Source: Akkermansia muciniphila
GTDB lineage: Bacteria > Verrucomicrobiota > Kiritimatiellia > RFP12 > JAAYNR01
Direction: 5' to 3'
NCBI GenBank assembly: GCA_945870025.1
Contig: CAMBQN010000019.1
Location: 1-49,318 of the forward strand
DNA: 49,318 nucleotides
Below the pieces are notes generated by a model that was given only the letters and a program-made list of their open reading frames with translations, searched no databases and had not been told where the DNA came from. Position numbers and translations under genes: made by a program. Below, piece by piece: positions 1 through 8,360 of the stretch. The stretch's first letter is position 1. Each line of letters begins with the position of its first letter.

Positions 1-2
1 AT

Positions 3-110
3 CTCGATCTGCGCGTTGTCTCCAAACCGGAGAAACCGCTCGCCTTGCTGCTGGCTCACCTCGGACTGAACGTGCCCCAAATCCCGAAAAAGATCGAAAA
101 TGTAGTCTAG
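3..110 (+). CDS. C-terminal fragment of a possible transposase
   Basis: An open frame enters from the left edge and ends at a TAG at 108-110, giving about 35 residues that include KPEKPLALLLAHLGL and finish IPKKIENVV. The pattern of an acidic/basic stretch, then a leucine-rich segment, then Gly-Leu-x-Val-Pro, is like the extreme C-terminus of IS1634/IS4-type DDE transposases, which often end with a similar Leu-Leu-x-x-Leu-Gly-Leu-x-x-Pro. That resemblance is from memory and the piece is too short to be sure. The following AT-rich bases to about 185 could be the right end of the element, but no partner inverted repeat is visible in the window. Confidence 0.35.
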   Translation, partial: LDLRVVSKPEKPLALLLAHLGLNVPQIPKKIENVV

Positions 111-190
111 ACTTTTGAGATTGTTTTGTTGATTTGCAATAACTTATGAGCAAGAAAGTGGCGAAACTGGCGAACTCGGGCTAGCATTTC

Positions 191-226
191 GCTCTTTGTG
201 CTCTTTGTGCTCTTTGCGCTCTCTCG
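191..226. repeat. 9-nt tandem repeat (GCTCTTTGT unit)
   Basis: Four direct copies of a 9-base unit, the first two perfect and the last two degenerate, lie between the transposase-like tail and the pnp terminator. The period matches that of the much larger module family at 18.5-36.7 kb, although the sequence is unrelated. No coding function is apparent. Confidence 0.6.
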
Positions 227-275
227 CGGCAAGCAGCTCAACGGCTCTTTTGTTCATCAAGAAAATATTCGCCAC

Positions 276-313
276 AAAAAAGCCGCCTGCGCGTGATGCG
301 CAGGCGGCTTTTT
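276..313 (-). terminator. Intrinsic terminator of rpsO-pnp
   Basis: A perfect 11-bp GC-rich stem (GCCGCCTGCGC at 282-292, its complement at 298-308) with a 5-nt loop is flanked by six A on the left and five T on the right. It can therefore act in both directions. It lies 23 nt beyond the pnp stop codon and read on the minus strand ends in a T run, so its main role is very likely ending the rpsO-pnp transcript. Confidence 0.9.
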
Positions 314-335
314 GGCTATCATAGGGGCCGGTCGA

Positions 336-2456
336 TTACTCTTCCTGCTGCCGCTGTTCCTGCTGGTCGAGTTCGGCCATGGCCGCGCGACGGGAGAGTT
401 TGATCCGGCCGCGATCGTCGATGCCGATACACTTGACCGTGATCTTATCGCCCACCTTGCAAACATCCTCGACGGAGGCGATGCGGCGGTCGGAGAGCTC
501 CGAGATGTGGCAGAGGCCGTCCTTGCCCGGAAGAATCTCGACGAACACGCCGAAATCCTTGAGACCGGTGATGGTGCCCTCGTAGATCTTGCCTTCCTCG
601 GCCTCGGCGATGACCGCCGAGACTTCGCGCTGGGCGATCGCCATCGCCTCGCCGCTGCTGGCGAAGATCGAGACCGTGCCGTCGTCGTCGATGTCAATCT
701 GGGCGCCGGAGACCTCGCAGATGCGGCGGATGTTCTTGCCGCCGGGGCCGATGAGGCCGCCGATCTTGTCGACCGGGATCATGATCTTCTGGATCCGCGG
801 CGCGTAGGCCGACAGTTCCTTGGGCGAGGCGATGACCCCGTCCATGAAGTCCAGAATCTGCATGCGGCCGGCGCGCGCCTGTTCGAGGGCCGCCTCCACG
901 ACGTCCCACGTCAGGCCGCGGAGTTTGAGGTCGACCTGGAAGCCGGTGATCCCCTTGCGGGTGCCCGCGACCTTGAAGTCCATGTCGCCACAGTGATCCT
1001 CGGAACCGAGAATATCGGTGATGAGGATCTTGCGGCTCTCGTCCGGCGTGGTGATCAGCCCGATCGAGACACCTGCGACGTGGCCCTTGATCGGCACACC
1101 GGCGTCCATCATGGCGAGGGAGCCGACGCAGACCGAGGCCATGGAGGATGATCCATTGGACCCCATGATGTCGGAGACCACCCGGATCGTATAGGGGTAA
1201 TCGTCCGGAACGACAGGCGCAAGCGAGCGTTCGGCAAGGGCGCCGTGACCGACTTCGCGGCGACCGAGGGCGCCCAGCCTGCCGACTTCGCCGACACAGT
1301 AGGGCGGGAAGTTGTAGTGCAGGATAAAGGGTTTGGACTTCGGGCCGCCCGTGATGGCGTCCAGCTCCTGAACATCCTTCTTGGTGCCGAGCGTGATGGT
1401 TCCGAGGGATTGCGTTTCGCCGCGGTTGAAGATCGCCGAACCGTGCGCGCGGGGAATCGGCGCAAGCTGGGCGTAGAGCGGACGGATCACGTCGTTGGCC
1501 CGGCCATCGATGCGGCTGCCATGCTCGAGGATATTGCGACGGACCAGATCGATCTCCAGTGCATCAAAGAACTGAACAAACTGAGGAGCGCCGATCTCGG
1601 ACCATTTCTCGCTCATCTTCGCGAGGGCACCGTCTTTGATCGTCTTAATGGCAGTATGCCGTTCCTGCTTGCCGGCCACGAGCAGCGCCCGACGCAGGGT
1701 CTCTTCGCAGAGACCGCGGAGGAACGTCATCTTTTCGGCATCGGGAGCGACATCGGCAATGACTTTGTCGGCCTTGCCGAGCATACGCCGCAACTCGTGC
1801 TGCGCATCGATCAGCTTCACCACCTCCGCATGGGCGCATTTCATGGCGGCGAAGAAGTCGGCCTCCGAGATCTCGTTTGCGCCGCCCTCCATCATCAGGA
1901 ACCGTTCGCGCGTGCCGGCGTAGACCAGATCCAGATCGCTCTCCAGACGCTGCGTCTGGGTCGGATTGACGATCCACGCGCCATTGACGCGGCCGACGCG
2001 GACCGCGCCGATCGGGCCCATGAACGGGATTTCAGAGATGTGAATAGCCGCGCTGGCGGCATTGACCGCGACGATATCGGCCTCATTCTCGCCATCAGCC
2101 GAGATGACCATGCTGTTGACCTGCACGTCGTTGCGATAACCATCGGGGAACAGAGGGCGGATGGGGCGGTCAATAATACGCGCGCACAGAATTTCCTTCT
2201 CGCTCGGACGCTGTTCACGCTTGAAATAACCGCCCGGGAAACGGCCGGCGGCATAATATTTCTCGCGGTACTCCACCTGCAGAGGAAAATAGTCAATCCC
2301 TTCGCGGGGCTTGTCGGTGTTGGTCACCGCGCAAAAAACCACGGTGTCGCCCAGACGGACGCTCACGGCGCCGGCGGCCTGGCAAGCCAGAAGGCCGGTT
2401 TCAAAGATCAGGTCTTTCCCGCCCACTGTGGCGGAGACCGAACGGGTATCATTCAT
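336..2456 (-). CDS. pnp: Polyribonucleotide nucleotidyltransferase (PNPase)
   Basis: PNPase degrades RNA 3' to 5' by phosphorolysis in the cytoplasm and is a trimeric ring, often part of a degradosome. The 706-residue protein has the usual length and order: first RNase PH-like domain (with [11 protein letters not shown] and [12 protein letters not shown]), an alpha-helical linker, second RNase PH-like domain, a KH domain near residues 560-620 ([11 protein letters not shown]) and an S1 domain near 625-695 ([15 protein letters not shown]). The C-terminus is short and acidic/glutamine-rich. It follows rpsO by 41 nt, the classical pairing, and is followed by a strong terminator. The ATG is preceded by AAAAGG about 10 nt upstream. 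Confidence 0.98.
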   Translation of the reverse strand: MNDTRSVSATVGGKDLIFETGLLACQAAGAVSVRLGDTVVFCAVTNTDKPREGIDYFPLQVEYREKYYAAGRFPGGYFKREQRPSEKEILCARIIDRPIRPLFPDGYRNDVQVNSMVISADGENEADIVAVNAASAAIHISEIPFMGPIGAVRVGRVNGAWIVNPTQTQRLESDLDLVYAGTRERFLMMEGGANEISEADFFAAMKCAHAEVVKLIDAQHELRRMLGKADKVIADVAPDAEKMTFLRGLCEETLRRALLVAGKQERHTAIKTIKDGALAKMSEKWSEIGAPQFVQFFDALEIDLVRRNILEHGSRIDGRANDVIRPLYAQLAPIPRAHGSAIFNRGETQSLGTITLGTKKDVQELDAITGGPKSKPFILHYNFPPYCVGEVGRLGALGRREVGHGALAERSLAPVVPDDYPYTIRVVSDIMGSNGSSSMASVCVGSLAMMDAGVPIKGHVAGVSIGLITTPDESRKILITDILGSEDHCGDMDFKVAGTRKGITGFQVDLKLRGLTWDVVEAALEQARAGRMQILDFMDGVIASPKELSAYAPRIQKIMIPVDKIGGLIGPGGKNIRRICEVSGAQIDIDDDGTVSIFASSGEAMAIAQREVSAVIAEAEEGKIYEGTITGLKDFGVFVEILPGKDGLCHISELSDRRIASVEDVCKVGDKITVKCIGIDDRGRIKLSRRAAMAELDQQEQRQQEE

Positions 2457-2497
2457 AATTGTTCTGCCTTTTCTTGGGAATCAGGAGCGGAGCGCCA

Positions 2498-2761
2498 TTA
2501 GCGGCGGATATTCAGTTCCTTGATCAGGGACTGATAGCGCGGTTCGTCGGTGCGCTTGAGGTAATCCAGCAAGCTGCGGCGCGTGTTGACCATGCGGATC
2601 AGCCCGTAACGCGAGCTGTGATCCTTCTTATGGCCCTTCAGGTGCTCCGACAGCACTTCGATCTTCTTCGTGAGCACGGCGATCTGAACTTCGCTGGAAC
2701 CGGTGTCGCGCTCATGCCGGGCGACGGGTTTGCGAATAGTGGCTTTGTCAATCTGGATCAT
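2498..2761 (-). CDS. rpsO: 30S ribosomal protein S15
   Basis: S15 binds 16S rRNA early in assembly of the small-subunit platform. The 87-residue product, starting MIQIDKATI, carries the family core [11 protein letters not shown], the helix with [11 protein letters not shown], and [10 protein letters not shown]. Length is within one or two residues of the norm. The chosen ATG at 2761 is the canonical N-terminus; the frame stays open further upstream, but that extension does not resemble S15. It heads the rpsO-pnp operon. In enterobacteria S15 autoregulates through its leader; no equivalent pseudoknot was established here. Confidence 0.97.
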   Translation of the reverse strand: MIQIDKATIRKPVARHERDTGSSEVQIAVLTKKIEVLSEHLKGHKKDHSSRYGLIRMVNTRRSLLDYLKRTDEPRYQSLIKELNIRR

Positions 2762-3080
2762 GTGTCCTGCGTCCTTGCGCCGTTGGCGCTTTATGGTTTC
2801 TTTTTCCAGCGGCGCATGACCCGGACGAAGGGCCCGCCCTGTTAGGCCAAAAAGGCCGCCGGACGACTGGCCCGGCTGGGCGGATCCACAACGGGGAGGC
2901 AAACCACCTCCTGAGACGCGTCGCAGAAAGGTTGGAGAATACCCGGTTTACCGATCAAAGGCAAGCGGAATAGTTTTCAGGGTGTAAATTGACTGTTGAC
3001 ACAACCGCCCGAAAACCGGACACTTGTCACGTACCTCGCGAGAAGGTTTGCACGAGCCTCGGAGGCAGAAAGGGTAGTCC
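2762..3080. other. Divergent intergenic region rpsO / kdsB
   Basis: This 319-base stretch separates the minus-strand rpsO and the plus-strand kdsB. It should hold promoters for both. A candidate plus-strand promoter is listed at 2996-3024. No convincing minus-strand pair of hexamers for rpsO was found, and no RNA gene or repeat was recognised. The half nearest rpsO is GC-rich and contains a small GGCC-A5-GGCC dyad at about 2845-2857. Confidence 0.5.
2996..3024 (+). promoter_or_regulatory. Possible sigma-70-type promoter for kdsB operon
   Basis: A consensus TTGACA at 2996-3001 is followed after 17 nt by GACACT (3 of 6 matches to the -10 consensus). It lies about 60 nt upstream of the kdsB start. 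The -35 box is perfect but the -10 is weak, so this is tentative. Confidence 0.35.
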
Positions 3081-3827
3081 ATGCGAACAGTTGGCGTCAT
3101 TCCGGCCCGATGGGGGTCGACTCGGTTTCCAGGCAAAAGCTTGCATCCGATCTGCGGCCGACCGTTGGTGGTCTGGGTGGCCGAGGCCGTTCGCCGCGCC
3201 CCGGGGTTGGACGAGGTGATCGTGGCGACGGACGATGCGCGCATCGCCGCCGCCGTGCGTGATACGGGTGTGTCGGTGGTGATGACCCACCCGGACCTGC
3301 CCTCCGGGACCGACCGGGTGGCGGCGGCGGCGCAGCCTGCAGACGACGACATCATCGTGAACATCCAAGGGGACGAGCCGCTCATCGATCCCGGCCTGAT
3401 CGAGGCGCTGGCGGTGCGGTTGCGGACGGACGCCGCCTATCAGATGGCGACTGCGGCCTGCCCGATCCGCACGTCGCGCGAGCTGGAGGCTCGGACCGTT
3501 GTCAAGGTCGTGTGTGACGCCGACGGCGGCGCCCTCTATTTTTCCCGCTTGCCGATCCCGTGCCGCCGCGATGGCGAACCCGATCTTCAGTCGGACCTGT
3601 ATCTGCGGCATGTGGGCATTTACGCCTATCGAGGCGCCTTTCTCAAACGGCTGGTTCAGGAGCCACCCTGCGCGCTGGAACGGACCGAGTCGCTCGAACA
3701 GCTCCGCGCGCTCTACATCGGCGGGCGGATCGCGGTGCTGCGGACGGCACACAGCGGCTGCGGCGTGGACATCCCCGAAGACGTGGCGATCGTCGAGGCG
3801 GAAATGCGAAAACGGGGGATCGTGTGA
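3081..3827 (+). CDS. kdsB: 3-deoxy-manno-octulosonate cytidylyltransferase
   Basis: KdsB activates Kdo with CTP to give CMP-Kdo, the donor for the inner core of lipopolysaccharide. The 248-residue cytoplasmic enzyme shows the nucleotide-binding start IPARWGSTRFPGKSL, the GTDRV segment and the NIQGDEPLI motif that positions metal and CTP. Length is typical. An AG-rich ribosome site lies just upstream of the ATG. It opens a run of envelope genes (kdsA, lptC, lptA, lptB), which implies an outer membrane with Kdo-containing LPS. Confidence 0.96.
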   Translation: MRTVGVIPARWGSTRFPGKSLHPICGRPLVVWVAEAVRRAPGLDEVIVATDDARIAAAVRDTGVSVVMTHPDLPSGTDRVAAAAQPADDDIIVNIQGDEPLIDPGLIEALAVRLRTDAAYQMATAACPIRTSRELEARTVVKVVCDADGGALYFSRLPIPCRRDGEPDLQSDLYLRHVGIYAYRGAFLKRLVQEPPCALERTESLEQLRALYIGGRIAVLRTAHSGCGVDIPEDVAIVEAEMRKRGIV

Positions 3828-3903
3828 ACAGGGATCGCCTGCGCCGCCCTCCCACGGAGGAGAGCGGCCAAGGGCTGTCGCCACCCTTTAGGAGTTCGGA
3901 ATC

Positions 3904-4725
3904 ATGAACAAGATCAAGACGGTTAAAGTGGGATCGGTGTGTTTCGGCAGCGGAAAACTGGCGATGATTGCGGGACCGTGCGTGATCGAATCGCGCAAGG
4001 GATGTCTGGACCTGGCCGCCAAGCTGGTCCGGCTCGCGGCCCGGCTAGACATGCCGCTGGTGTTCAAGGCCTCGTTTGACAAGGCCAACCGCACCTCGGG
4101 CGATGCCTATCGCGGACCGGGGATCTTTGAAGGGTTGGCCATTCTGCAGGAGGTGCGCGACACGTTTAAGGTGCCCGTGCTGACCGACATTCACGAACCG
4201 CAACAGGCCGCGCTGGCGGCGGAGGTGGTCGATATTCTCCAGATCCCCGCCTTTCTCTGCCGGCAGACCGACCTGCTGCTCGCCGCCGGCGAAACGGGTA
4301 AGACGGTGAACATCAAGAAAGCGCAATTTCTCGCCCCCGAGGATATGGCAAACGTCGTGGCCAAGGTTGAGAGCACCGGCAACCGCAAGATCATCCTCAC
4401 CGAACGGGGGGCGAGCTTCGGCTACCGCAACCTAGTCGCCGACATGCGCAGCCTGCTGATCCTGCGCGAACTGGGGTACCCCGTGGTCTTTGACGCGACG
4501 CACAGCGTGCAGCGCCCGGGTGCTGCGGGGACCAGCAGCGGCGGCGATGGCCGGTGGGCTCCCGCCCTGGCGCGCGCGGCGGTCGCCACGGGGGTCGACG
4601 GCGTATTCATGGAGACGCACGTCAATCCCGCCGAGGCGCTCTCGGACAAGGCCAACGCGATCGCCTTCTCCGCGCTGGCGGGCATTTGGAAAACACTCAA
4701 GGAGATTCATGCGCTGGTGCGCTAG
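3904..4725 (+). CDS. kdsA: 3-deoxy-8-phosphooctulonate (Kdo-8-P) synthase
   Basis: KdsA condenses arabinose 5-phosphate with phosphoenolpyruvate to Kdo 8-phosphate. The 273-residue protein carries family motifs: AGPCVIES at the N-terminus, KASFDKANRTS (PEP and phosphate binding), LTDIHEP, and FDATHSVQRPG with the histidine used in metal binding or catalysis. The ATG has AGGAG at 3890-3894. The end overlaps the next gene by 17 nt, so the two are probably translationally coupled. KdsA acts before KdsB, so both committed Kdo steps are encoded together. Confidence 0.97.
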   Translation: MNKIKTVKVGSVCFGSGKLAMIAGPCVIESRKGCLDLAAKLVRLAARLDMPLVFKASFDKANRTSGDAYRGPGIFEGLAILQEVRDTFKVPVLTDIHEPQQAALAAEVVDILQIPAFLCRQTDLLLAAGETGKTVNIKKAQFLAPEDMANVVAKVESTGNRKIILTERGASFGYRNLVADMRSLLILRELGYPVVFDATHSVQRPGAAGTSSGGDGRWAPALARAAVATGVDGVFMETHVNPAEALSDKANAIAFSALAGIWKTLKEIHALVR

Positions 4726-5233
4726 CCATCTGACGCGGCTGATTGCCGTCGCCCTGCTGACCGGGGTCGTCGTCCGCGTCCGCGCGGAAGAGACGTCCAC
4801 CGCGACCCAACCGGCGGTTTCCGAGTGGGCCGACATGAGCCAAGCCTACGACTCCAAGGCCGGCGTGGGCGACGCGCCGGTGGATAAGCTGACGCTGCCG
4901 CTCGAACATTACGAGAGCGGCCGGGTGCGCGCGGTGTTGCGCGCCGTACAGGCGACCCGTACGGACGATGGCTTTGTGCGGGCCTTGCGGGTTCGGATTG
5001 ATCTGTTCGACGAGGCGGGACAAGACGACGGTGTGATCGTGGCCGAGAATGCGCTGTTCAACCTGGATTCCAAGCGGGGCTATTGCCGGGGTGCCGTGAG
5101 CGTCCATCGGCAGGATGTCGAGATTTCGGGACGCGACCTGTACTGGTCGATGCCGCAACAGCGTGTCGTGGTGATCGCCGACGCACGCATGGTGGTGAAG
5201 GATTGGAAGCGAAAAAAGGGAGACAAACAGTGA
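4709..5233 (+). CDS. lptC: LptC-like periplasmic LPS transport protein
   Basis: A 174-residue protein starting MRWCASHLTRL, with a hydrophobic N-terminal segment (about residues 8-22) that could be an anchor or signal ending near VRA. The rest is predicted beta-rich, with FNLDSKRGYCRGAV-type strands like the jellyroll of LptC, which receives LPS from LptB2FG and passes it to LptA. Sequence conservation of LptC is low, so the call leans on position between kdsA and lptA-lptB. The ATG overlaps kdsA and has AAGGAG 4 nt upstream. Its stop overlaps the lptA start. Confidence 0.7.
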   Translation: MRWCASHLTRLIAVALLTGVVVRVRAEETSTATQPAVSEWADMSQAYDSKAGVGDAPVDKLTLPLEHYESGRVRAVLRAVQATRTDDGFVRALRVRIDLFDEAGQDDGVIVAENALFNLDSKRGYCRGAVSVHRQDVEISGRDLYWSMPQQRVVVIADARMVVKDWKRKKGDKQ

Positions 5234-5826
5234 GCGTGATACAAATCAGAATGAGCTGCGTGCTCGGCGTGGCGTTGGCGGGGATCCTGTGCACGACGGG
5301 CGCCCGCGCGGAAGAGAAGACAGCGCCTGCGGCCGCCGCGCCGATGCCCGCGGTCACGGGGAAACAGCCTGACCTGCTCAAACGTGTCGATCTGGGAGGG
5401 GCGAGAGATCAGCCGACGGTGATCACCTCGACGCGGATCGAATTCGATTACAAGGAGATGGTCGCGGTTTTTGATGAGAACGTCCGGGTCGCAAACCCCC
5501 AGTTCCTGTTGCTCGCCGACCGGGTTCTGGTCTTCCTCGAAGGCACCAACGACATCAAGCAGATCATGGCGATCGGGCGCGTCTCGGTGACGAACGAATT
5601 GCGCAGCGCCTCGTGCGACAAGGCCGTTTATACCCGTGCGACCGAACAACTCGTCCTGACCGGTCACGCGCGCCTGTTGCGTGGCGGCGATTCCGTCAGC
5701 GGAGACCGCATCGATATCTGGCTCAATGACGAGCGGATGGAGGTCACACCCGGGACGGTCGTCTTCAAACCGGCAACGGTCCAGAACAAGCCGGAGCCGG
5801 AGCCGATCAAGCCGGTCCAGCCTTAA
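5230..5826 (+). CDS. lptA: LptA/OstA-family LPS transport protein
   Basis: A 198-residue periplasmic protein: a signal peptide ending near TGARA, then an OstA-type beta-jellyroll (about residues 55-165, with STRIEFDYKEMVAVFDENVRV and ASCDKAVYTRATEQLVLTGHA) and a Pro/Glu-rich tail. LptA oligomers bridge the periplasm for LPS. The start is taken as GTG at 5230, 7 nt after AAGGGAG and overlapping the lptC stop (GTGA). A second GTG at 5236 is possible. Context with lptC and lptB on either side makes the role secure. Confidence 0.85.
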   Translation: MSVIQIRMSCVLGVALAGILCTTGARAEEKTAPAAAAPMPAVTGKQPDLLKRVDLGGARDQPTVITSTRIEFDYKEMVAVFDENVRVANPQFLLLADRVLVFLEGTNDIKQIMAIGRVSVTNELRSASCDKAVYTRATEQLVLTGHARLLRGGDSVSGDRIDIWLNDERMEVTPGTVVFKPATVQNKPEPEPIKPVQP

Positions 5827-5846
5827 GCGGGAGAGCGACGACACGT

Positions 5847-6614
5847 ATGGAAACAAGCGTAAAGGAAGACACCCGGGCGGCGGAAGCGACGCGGCCCGAC
5901 ATTGAAGCGCTGGATCTGGGGAAGAGCTACCGGAACCGTGCGGTCGTGAACGGCGTGTCGTTGTCGGTCCGCTGCGGCGAGATCGTCGGCTTGCTCGGCC
6001 CCAACGGCGCGGGCAAGACCACGACGTTCTACATGATCGTCGGGCTGGTTCGCCCCGACAGTGGACAAATTCTGTTCAAGGGTCGCAACGTGACCCGTTT
6101 TCCGGTCTACCGCCGGGCACGCGAAGGGCTGGGCTATCTGGCACAGGAACCGTCGGTTTTCCGCAAGCTTACGGTCGAGGAAAACCTCTTGGCGATTCTG
6201 GAGTCCCTGCCGCTAACCCGTGCGCAACGGACGGACCGCTGTGAAGAACTGCTCGATGGATTGAAATTGACCAAAGTGGCCAAACAGCGCGCCTACACCT
6301 TGAGCGGCGGCGAACGGCGCAAACTCGAAATCGCGCGTTCGCTCGTGCGTCGGCCGGCCGTGCTCATGCTCGATGAACCCTTCAGCGGCGTCGACCCCCT
6401 CGCCGTCCACGACATTCAACAGATCGTTCTGGGGTTGCGCAAACAAGGCTTAGGCATTATAATCACCGACCATAACGTGCGCGAAACCCTTTCGATCGTC
6501 GACCGGGCCTATCTGGTCTTCGACGGCCGGGTGTTGCGCGAGGGAACGAGCGATTTTCTGATCAACGACGAAACGGCCCGCGAGCTCTATCTCGGGCGCG
6601 GGTTCAGAATGTAA
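5847..6614 (+). CDS. lptB: LPS export ABC transporter ATPase
   Basis: LptB hydrolyses ATP at the inner membrane to extract LPS with LptF and LptG (not in this window). The 255-residue protein has Walker A GPNGAGKTTT, Q-loop YLAQEPSVFRKLTVEENL (a strong LptB hallmark), signature LSGGERRK, Walker B VLMLDEPFSGVDP and the H-loop ITDHNVRE. The end, ARELYLGRGFRM, is the usual LptB tail. It starts 20 nt after lptA and precedes hpf, as in enterobacteria except that rpoN is missing between them. Confidence 0.96.
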   Translation: METSVKEDTRAAEATRPDIEALDLGKSYRNRAVVNGVSLSVRCGEIVGLLGPNGAGKTTTFYMIVGLVRPDSGQILFKGRNVTRFPVYRRAREGLGYLAQEPSVFRKLTVEENLLAILESLPLTRAQRTDRCEELLDGLKLTKVAKQRAYTLSGGERRKLEIARSLVRRPAVLMLDEPFSGVDPLAVHDIQQIVLGLRKQGLGIIITDHNVRETLSIVDRAYLVFDGRVLREGTSDFLINDETARELYLGRGFRM

Positions 6615-6653
6615 CAACAGGCGGCGCGAGCCGTCCAACAAAAGAGGTACACG

Positions 6654-6983
6654 ATGCCGATTGAAATGACTGTGCGACACGTTTCCGTCAATGCCGGACT
6701 TCAGGAACAGGCCAAAGCCAAAGCGGATGCACTGATTGAGGAGTTTCCGAAAATTGAGTTTGTCCATGTGATCCTGGACCAGCAGCACAAGGCGTATGAA
6801 GTCGAATACATTGTGCAGCACAAGCATGTTCCGCAAATGAGCGGCAAGGCGTCCGATGAAAACCTCCTGGCCGCCGCCGACGGTGCCTACACCAAGGTGT
6901 GGCGCCAGTTGCGCAAGCATTATGACAAGGTCTCAGACTCCCATCACGAACGGAGCACCATCCGTGAGCCGAACCACGGCTAA
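6654..6983 (+). CDS. hpf: Ribosome hibernation promoting factor (short HPF/RaiA)
   Basis: A 109-residue protein of the HPF/YfiA family that binds the 30S subunit at the mRNA/tRNA channel in stationary phase. It has the family start (MPIEMTVRHVSVNAGLQEQAKAKADAL... pattern of a beta strand then a helix) and the second half with AADGAYTKVWRQLRKHYDK. It lacks the C-terminal dimerisation domain of long HPF. AGAGG precedes the ATG. The end overlaps hprK by 20 nt. Confidence 0.92.
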   Translation: MPIEMTVRHVSVNAGLQEQAKAKADALIEEFPKIEFVHVILDQQHKAYEVEYIVQHKHVPQMSGKASDENLLAAADGAYTKVWRQLRKHYDKVSDSHHERSTIREPNHG

Positions 6984-8058
6984 GCCTGATCAACCGACAC
7001 CGGATACTGTTCCATCCGGACGTCCCGGCCGGCCGCGTCCGCCCCGCCGGGGCGTTCCGGCCCGCGCCGCGTCCGTCACGTCCCCGGCGCAACCGGGAAA
7101 GGCGAATGGCAGCGCCGGCACCGTGACGGTGGGCGCGTTTTTTGAACGCGGCCGCGAACGGCTCGGCTTGCGTCTGGCCGCCGGCGGCGGCGAAGGCCTC
7201 GCACGTGTGATCGAAGAACCCGTGTTGTACCGCTGCGGGCTTGCGCTCTCTGGATTTTACGACTTCTTCGCGTTCCGGCGCATCCAATTGATCGGCTTCG
7301 CCGAACACGCCTATCTGGAGGCCATGCCCGAACCCCGGCGGATTGCCGCGCTGCAGCGCCTGTTCCAGGCCGGTATCCCCTGTGTGATCTTTTCGGGCGG
7401 GCTGCCCGCCTTTGCCGAGACTGTGGAACTGGCCGACACGCTGGACGTGCCGGTTTTCCTGACCGCGATGACCACGCTCCGGTTCACCTCGCAGGCGACC
7501 CTGCTGCTCGAACACCTGAGCGCGCCGCGCCGCAAGGTGCATGGCACGATGATCGAAGTCGCCGGATTGGGCATCCTGATCGAGGGACCCGCAGGCATCG
7601 GCAAGAGCGAAACGGCGCTGGGCCTGATCAAACGGGGTCATGCCCTCGTGGCCGACGATCTCACCGAGCTGCGCCGGGACGCCGACGGCGTCATCCACGG
7701 GGCGGCGGTGGCTGTGACCCGGCACTACATGGAAATCCGAGGCATCGGCATCATTTATATCCCCGCGCTTTTCGGCGTGGCCGCGGTCCGCGGAGAGAAG
7801 GCGCTCGATCTGGTGATCACCCTCCTCCCGCAGAAAGAGGGCGAGCAGGATATCGACCGTAGCGGGGAGCAGAACCTCACCCGCGAACTGCTCGGCGTGC
7901 GGATTCCGCAGTTGATCATACCGGTGGCTCCGGGACGAGATCTGGTTAATATTGCAGAAACCGCCGCAATGGAGTATAAATTGAAGCTGTCAGGTCATGT
8001 GGCGCATCGCGACCTCGACGAACAGATCAAGCGTCATCACGCAGAGAGTGGAGGGTGA
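6964..8058 (+). CDS. hprK: HPr kinase/phosphorylase
   Basis: HprK phosphorylates or dephosphorylates the regulatory serine of HPr. The C-terminal kinase domain has the P-loop GPAGIGKSE (about residues 208-216), the VADD segment and the family signature MEIRGIGII followed by LFG. The N-terminal domain (about 55-180) is the usual HprK_N fold. The start is taken as GTG 6964 with GGAG 8 nt upstream, giving 364 residues. The first 50 are Pro/Arg-rich and longer than usual, so a later start cannot be excluded. Its stop overlaps the ptsH start (GTGA). Confidence 0.94.
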   Translation: MSRTTAKPDQPTPDTVPSGRPGRPRPPRRGVPARAASVTSPAQPGKANGSAGTVTVGAFFERGRERLGLRLAAGGGEGLARVIEEPVLYRCGLALSGFYDFFAFRRIQLIGFAEHAYLEAMPEPRRIAALQRLFQAGIPCVIFSGGLPAFAETVELADTLDVPVFLTAMTTLRFTSQATLLLEHLSAPRRKVHGTMIEVAGLGILIEGPAGIGKSETALGLIKRGHALVADDLTELRRDADGVIHGAAVAVTRHYMEIRGIGIIYIPALFGVAAVRGEKALDLVITLLPQKEGEQDIDRSGEQNLTRELLGVRIPQLIIPVAPGRDLVNIAETAAMEYKLKLSGHVAHRDLDEQIKRHHAESGG

Positions 8059-8360
8059 GCGTGGCAAAGGCAAATGGTGGCAAACGCGAAACGCGTGAAC
8101 TGGTTTTGCTGAACAAATACGGGATGCATGTCCGGCCGGCCGGGTTGTTTGCCAAGATGGCGGCTCGCTTCAACGCCGACGTCCAGGTGGAGAAGGACGG
8201 CGACGTGGTCTCGGGCCGGAGCATCATGGCGCTCATGACGCTGGAAGCGACCTGTGGCACGGTGTTGCGGGTGTCGGCAACCGGCCCTCAGGCTCTGGAT
8301 GTGCTCAACGAACTGTCGGCGTTAGTGGCGCGCAAATTTGACATACCCGATGAACAGTAA
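8055..8360 (+). CDS. ptsH: Phosphocarrier protein HPr
   Basis: A 101-residue HPr with the catalytic histidine in NKYGMHVRPAG (His25) and the regulatory serine in GRSIMALMTLEA (Ser56), the target of HprK. Having both sites fits the neighbouring hprK and ptsI. The GTG start at 8055 overlaps the hprK stop; another GTG at 8061 is possible. Compared with the usual 85-90 residues it has about 10 extra at the N-terminus. No sugar-specific EII gene is nearby, so the HPr may be mainly regulatory. Confidence 0.95.
   Translation: MSVAKANGGKRETRELVLLNKYGMHVRPAGLFAKMAARFNADVQVEKDGDVVSGRSIMALMTLEATCGTVLRVSATGPQALDVLNELSALVARKFDIPDEQ

Noticed and set aside
1245-2501. Long open frame on the plus strand opposite pnp
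   Set aside because: Entirely antisense to a clear pnp gene; its sequence shows no family motif and reflects GC-rich third positions.
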